Part shown: piece by piece, positions 16,153 to 18,096 of the stretch
How the letters are laid out: the number at the start of each line of letters is the position of its first letter
Numbering within the stretch: position 1 is the stretch's first letter
Source: Methanobacteriota archaeon
GTDB lineage: Archaea > Thermoplasmatota > Poseidoniia > Poseidoniales > Poseidoniaceae
Direction: 5' to 3'
NCBI GenBank assembly: GCA_029979405.1
Contig: JAPOHM010000008.1
Location: forward strand, 1-18,096
Length of the DNA: 18,096 nt
The notes under the pieces: model-generated
Seen by the model: the letters and a program-made list of their open reading frames with translations, nothing else
Told to the model about the DNA's origin: nothing
Database searches by the model: none
Program-made: the position numbers and the translations under genes

Positions 16153-16884
16153 ATGGGAGTAAATTTACCAAGCCGTTCTGGCAACAAAATCGATGAAGTG
16201 CAAATACTCCCACGTAAAGGGGCCCTGTACCACCTTAGGGGCCCGGGGCATTCTGGAAAATCTATGCGTGCGTTTGCCGAAGCTTGGACTGCAATGGTCT
16301 TGATGAATGGTGAATATGTACACTGGATCGATGGTGCTTGCAGATTTAATCCAGCTACTATCATCAAAAACTTCCCACATTCAATTCCTGATTCAGAACA
16401 ATTACTTCATGGCCTATTTGTAGGCAGGGGTTTTACAGTTCACCAATTTGCTCATTTAATCGAAAGACTACAACATGAAATCAAGATAACGCGAGCAAAA
16501 CTAGTTGTTATAGACGGCCCCATTACAATGCACCTCGACCCGCAAATAAATGACTATGAATCACGTTCTTTACTTCGTAAATCAATGAATATTCTATCTC
16601 AAATTGCTGTAAAGTACAACACTAGCCTCGTTGTAATTACATCGAATAAGCCGTACTCACAGAGGCACGCATCTTTATTGACCATGGTTGAAAACCGATG
16701 CCCAATTTCTCTATTAGGTAAGCCAAGGAGAATTAATGGGGAAAAGAAATTGTGGCTTTTACATCTACCAAGTAGAAGTTCAGGATACTATGAGCAGAGA
16801 AGCGACCAAGAAACTCTGTATGAATCAACAAGTAAAGTCATCCATAGCAGACTTAGTATCGAAAGAATCGAAGAAATCGAATAG
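16153..16884 (+). CDS. RecA/RadA-like ATPase paralog, catalytic Glu missing
   Basis: A 243-residue single-domain RecA-fold protein resembling the core of archaeal RadA/RadB, without the N-terminal helix-hairpin-helix domain of RadA. Walker A is GPGHSGKS at 30-37 and Walker B is KLVVID at 116-121. The stretch WIDGACRFNP at 58-67 aligns with RadA's YIDTEGTFRP. The position of the catalytic Glu is Ala62, so ATP hydrolysis may be weak or absent even though nucleotide binding looks intact. LVVITSNK at 159-166 matches the strand leading into loop L2 (VVTNQ in RadA). The C-terminus is Ser/Arg/Glu-rich. It ends inside the 3' end of the opposite-strand PolB2 gene, with 60 bp coding on both strands. 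A recombinase-mediator or polymerase-accessory role is inference; it could also be a divergent KaiC-like ATPase. Confidence 0.75.
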   Translation: MGVNLPSRSGNKIDEVQILPRKGALYHLRGPGHSGKSMRAFAEAWTAMVLMNGEYVHWIDGACRFNPATIIKNFPHSIPDSEQLLHGLFVGRGFTVHQFAHLIERLQHEIKITRAKLVVIDGPITMHLDPQINDYESRSLLRKSMNILSQIAVKYNTSLVVITSNKPYSQRHASLLTMVENRCPISLLGKPRRINGEKKLWLLHLPSRSSGYYEQRSDQETLYESTSKVIHSRLSIERIEEIE

Positions 16885-18096
16885 AGTGAATTTTTTCTTA
16901 CCGTTAGTTATCTCATCATCAGTCCATCCAAACGGGCCCAAAATTGCCCAAATGGCTCTGATTGCCAAACCCTTGTAAAATTCAACATCAACATTTACCA
17001 AGTTCTGCTTTGTTAATTCTTCAGAAAGAATTACTCGCGATGGAGGGTCGTTTGGGACTGGTTTTGTCACGACATACCTCACCTTTCTTCCAGGAGGTAT
17101 TTCGTGGCCAAGATTTTTAGCACGAATTAATGCTAATTGAGTTGTTGTTGTTACGGCAAATTCGTGTATGCGTTTTGTTACTCGCTTGGTGATAACCAAT
17201 TCTTTTGGCGAAACCAAATTGGTGTTTAGGGCTCGCAAGTTATCTTCCAATACGCCAATAACCCTTTTTTGCACTAAAAGAGAATCGAATTTACCCCCTT
17301 CAGATATATTTTGCATGAGGACTTCAAGGGCCCGAATCTGCATTTGACGAATCCATTCGCAAGTTGAGTGCTGTCTTGCTTCAATCCCCCTCAACTTGAA
17401 TCCATTACCTCCGTGCGCCCAATATTTCGTTAGCGACCCCGAGCCGTGCATTCTACTTGGAAGGAAGCCAATAATATCATACAGATCTTCAAATTCCAAC
17501 GGTATTCCAATCATATCTGTGATTTTTTCAGAGAGTTGTAAAGCCTTCTTCACCTTCTCATCTCTGGATTTGATATCTTTATTCTCAATCCAGATACAAT
17601 CAACAATTGCGTGAAGAACAGTCCATCCTTCTTCTTCCGCAACAGAAATCGTGGTAAGCAAAATGTCTCTGGCCCAAGCACAAATTGCTTCATGAGCTTC
17701 AATCCGCCCAAAACGAGCATTCTTGTAGCCAGTATATCCGAAACAAGTAACTAGTAACCACTTGAGGGCATTTTGTTGTAAATCAAATAAGTCGCCCTTC
17801 TTTTTTCTTAGTTTTTTCAATTGCATTCTTCTCTCAATAAGGGGTGCAACAACCCGCCCTAAAAACCCCTGAATTTGAGCACAAGTGTGCGTTTTCAATC
17901 CCGGAACCTGCAAAGCAGAAGGGTTTGCGGAAGGGAATATTTTTGAAATAAAAATGTCATTTCTTTTTCTTTCTCTAAAAGCGCGATTTGCTAATTCTGG
18001 GCTCAGTGGCACAAAATTATCTTTGGTAGGATAATCGGTAGTTGTTTGACAACAAGCACAATTCAGGGTTTCAGGAGAGGTATTTCGAGTAGCGAT
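16825..18096 (-). CDS. PolB2-type family-B DNA polymerase, partial
   Basis: The 3' part (423 codons) of a family-B DNA polymerase gene; the frame is open to the window edge, so the N-terminus is missing. A GTG at 18012 is internal, not the start. The first visible residues, IATRNTSPETLNC, resemble what follows motif A (SLYPSI), so the cut lies just after motif A. The motif B region is NALKWLLVTCFGYTGYKNARFG; the Lys and Gly remain, but the usual Asn-Ser-x-Tyr reads Val-Thr-Cys-Phe. Motif C, normally YxDTDS, reads HAIVDC, keeping only the second Asp (codon 17599-17601). These changes match the archaeal PolB2/Dpo2 group, thought to work in damage tolerance or to be catalytically weakened. Near the C-terminus KFTLFDFF (16870-16893) resembles a PCNA-binding PIP box. 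It overlaps the RecA-like gene by 60 bp. Confidence 0.85.
   Translation of the reverse strand: MATRNTSPETLNCACCQTTTDYPTKDNFVPLSPELANRAFRERKRNDIFISKIFPSANPSALQVPGLKTHTCAQIQGFLGRVVAPLIERRMQLKKLRKKKGDLFDLQQNALKWLLVTCFGYTGYKNARFGRIEAHEAICAWARDILLTTISVAEEEGWTVLHAIVDCIWIENKDIKSRDEKVKKALQLSEKITDMIGIPLEFEDLYDIIGFLPSRMHGSGSLTKYWAHGGNGFKLRGIEARQHSTCEWIRQMQIRALEVLMQNISEGGKFDSLLVQKRVIGVLEDNLRALNTNLVSPKELVITKRVTKRIHEFAVTTTTQLALIRAKNLGHEIPPGRKVRYVVTKPVPNDPPSRVILSEELTKQNLVNVDVEFYKGLAIRAIWAILGPFGWTDDEITNGKKKFTLFDFFDSFDTKSAMDDFTC
16870..16893 (-). other. PIP-box-like motif at the polymerase C-terminus
   Basis: The codons read KFTLFDFF, 14 residues from the stop. This fits the PIP pattern QxxLxxFF with Lys in place of Gln and is close to known archaeal versions such as the TLFDFL of RFC large subunits. 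Location near the C-terminus is where PCNA-binding motifs usually lie. Fourteen further residues after it are slightly unusual. Confidence 0.6.

Noticed and set aside
16825..18012. Complete polymerase gene starting at GTG 18012
   Set aside because: The frame stays open to the window edge, and the residues before 18012 (NTSPETLNC) match family-B polymerase sequence, so the gene is truncated by the window.
1..18096. CRISPR arrays, insertion sequences, tRNA or rRNA genes
   Set aside because: No regularly spaced repeats, transposase-like protein, cloverleaf-like segment or rRNA-like sequence was seen in reading the window.

Overview
The window looks like a chromosomal stretch from a mesophilic archaeon. 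The best guess is a Marine Group II/III-type planktonic euryarchaeon (Poseidoniales or relatives, Thermoplasmatota). The grounds are an archaeal beta-CASP RNase of the aCPSF2 type, a RadA/RadB-like ATPase, a family-B DNA polymerase of the archaeal PolB2 type with a PIP-box-like C-terminus, AlaX, TATA-like promoters, and a mix of Shine-Dalgarno-led and apparently leaderless genes. Bacterial-type genes (UvrA, RluA-type pseudouridine synthase) sit among them, as expected for such lineages. The lineage call is inference; no rRNA or other taxonomic marker gene is present.

Layout. Positions 1-305 hold no convincing gene. From 306 rightwards there is a long run of plus-strand genes: aCPSF2-like RNase, a small lysine-rich zinc-ribbon protein, a tight trio of TSUP permease, MoeA and RluA-type synthase (9-bp gaps), UvrA, PurL (carrying two PurS-like modules), PurQ (stop/start overlap) and an AlaX-type alanyl-tRNA editing hydrolase. 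A minus-strand zinc-finger/disordered protein follows. Then comes a plus-strand M50 membrane protease whose 3' end overlaps a minus-strand M28 lipoprotein peptidase. The right end has a plus-strand RecA/RadA-like ATPase whose 3' end overlaps by 60 bp a minus-strand PolB2-type DNA polymerase, truncated by the window edge.

How the genes work together. PurL and PurQ together make formylglycinamidine ribonucleotide synthetase; no separate purS is seen here because PurS-like modules are fused to PurL. Two strong tandem hairpins sit directly in front of purL, and the second reaches into its ribosome-binding site. UvrA is the damage sensor of nucleotide excision repair. The TSUP permease may belong with molybdenum-cofactor metabolism through coupling to moeA. 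The M50 and M28 peptidases suggest envelope or extracellular protein processing.

The most interesting part is the right end. A RecA-fold ATPase that appears to lack the usual catalytic glutamate is paired tail-to-tail with a PolB2-type polymerase that lacks one of the two motif C aspartates but carries a PCNA-binding-like motif. This recalls the logic of bacterial ImuA/ImuB/DnaE2 mutagenesis cassettes, but any functional link is inference.
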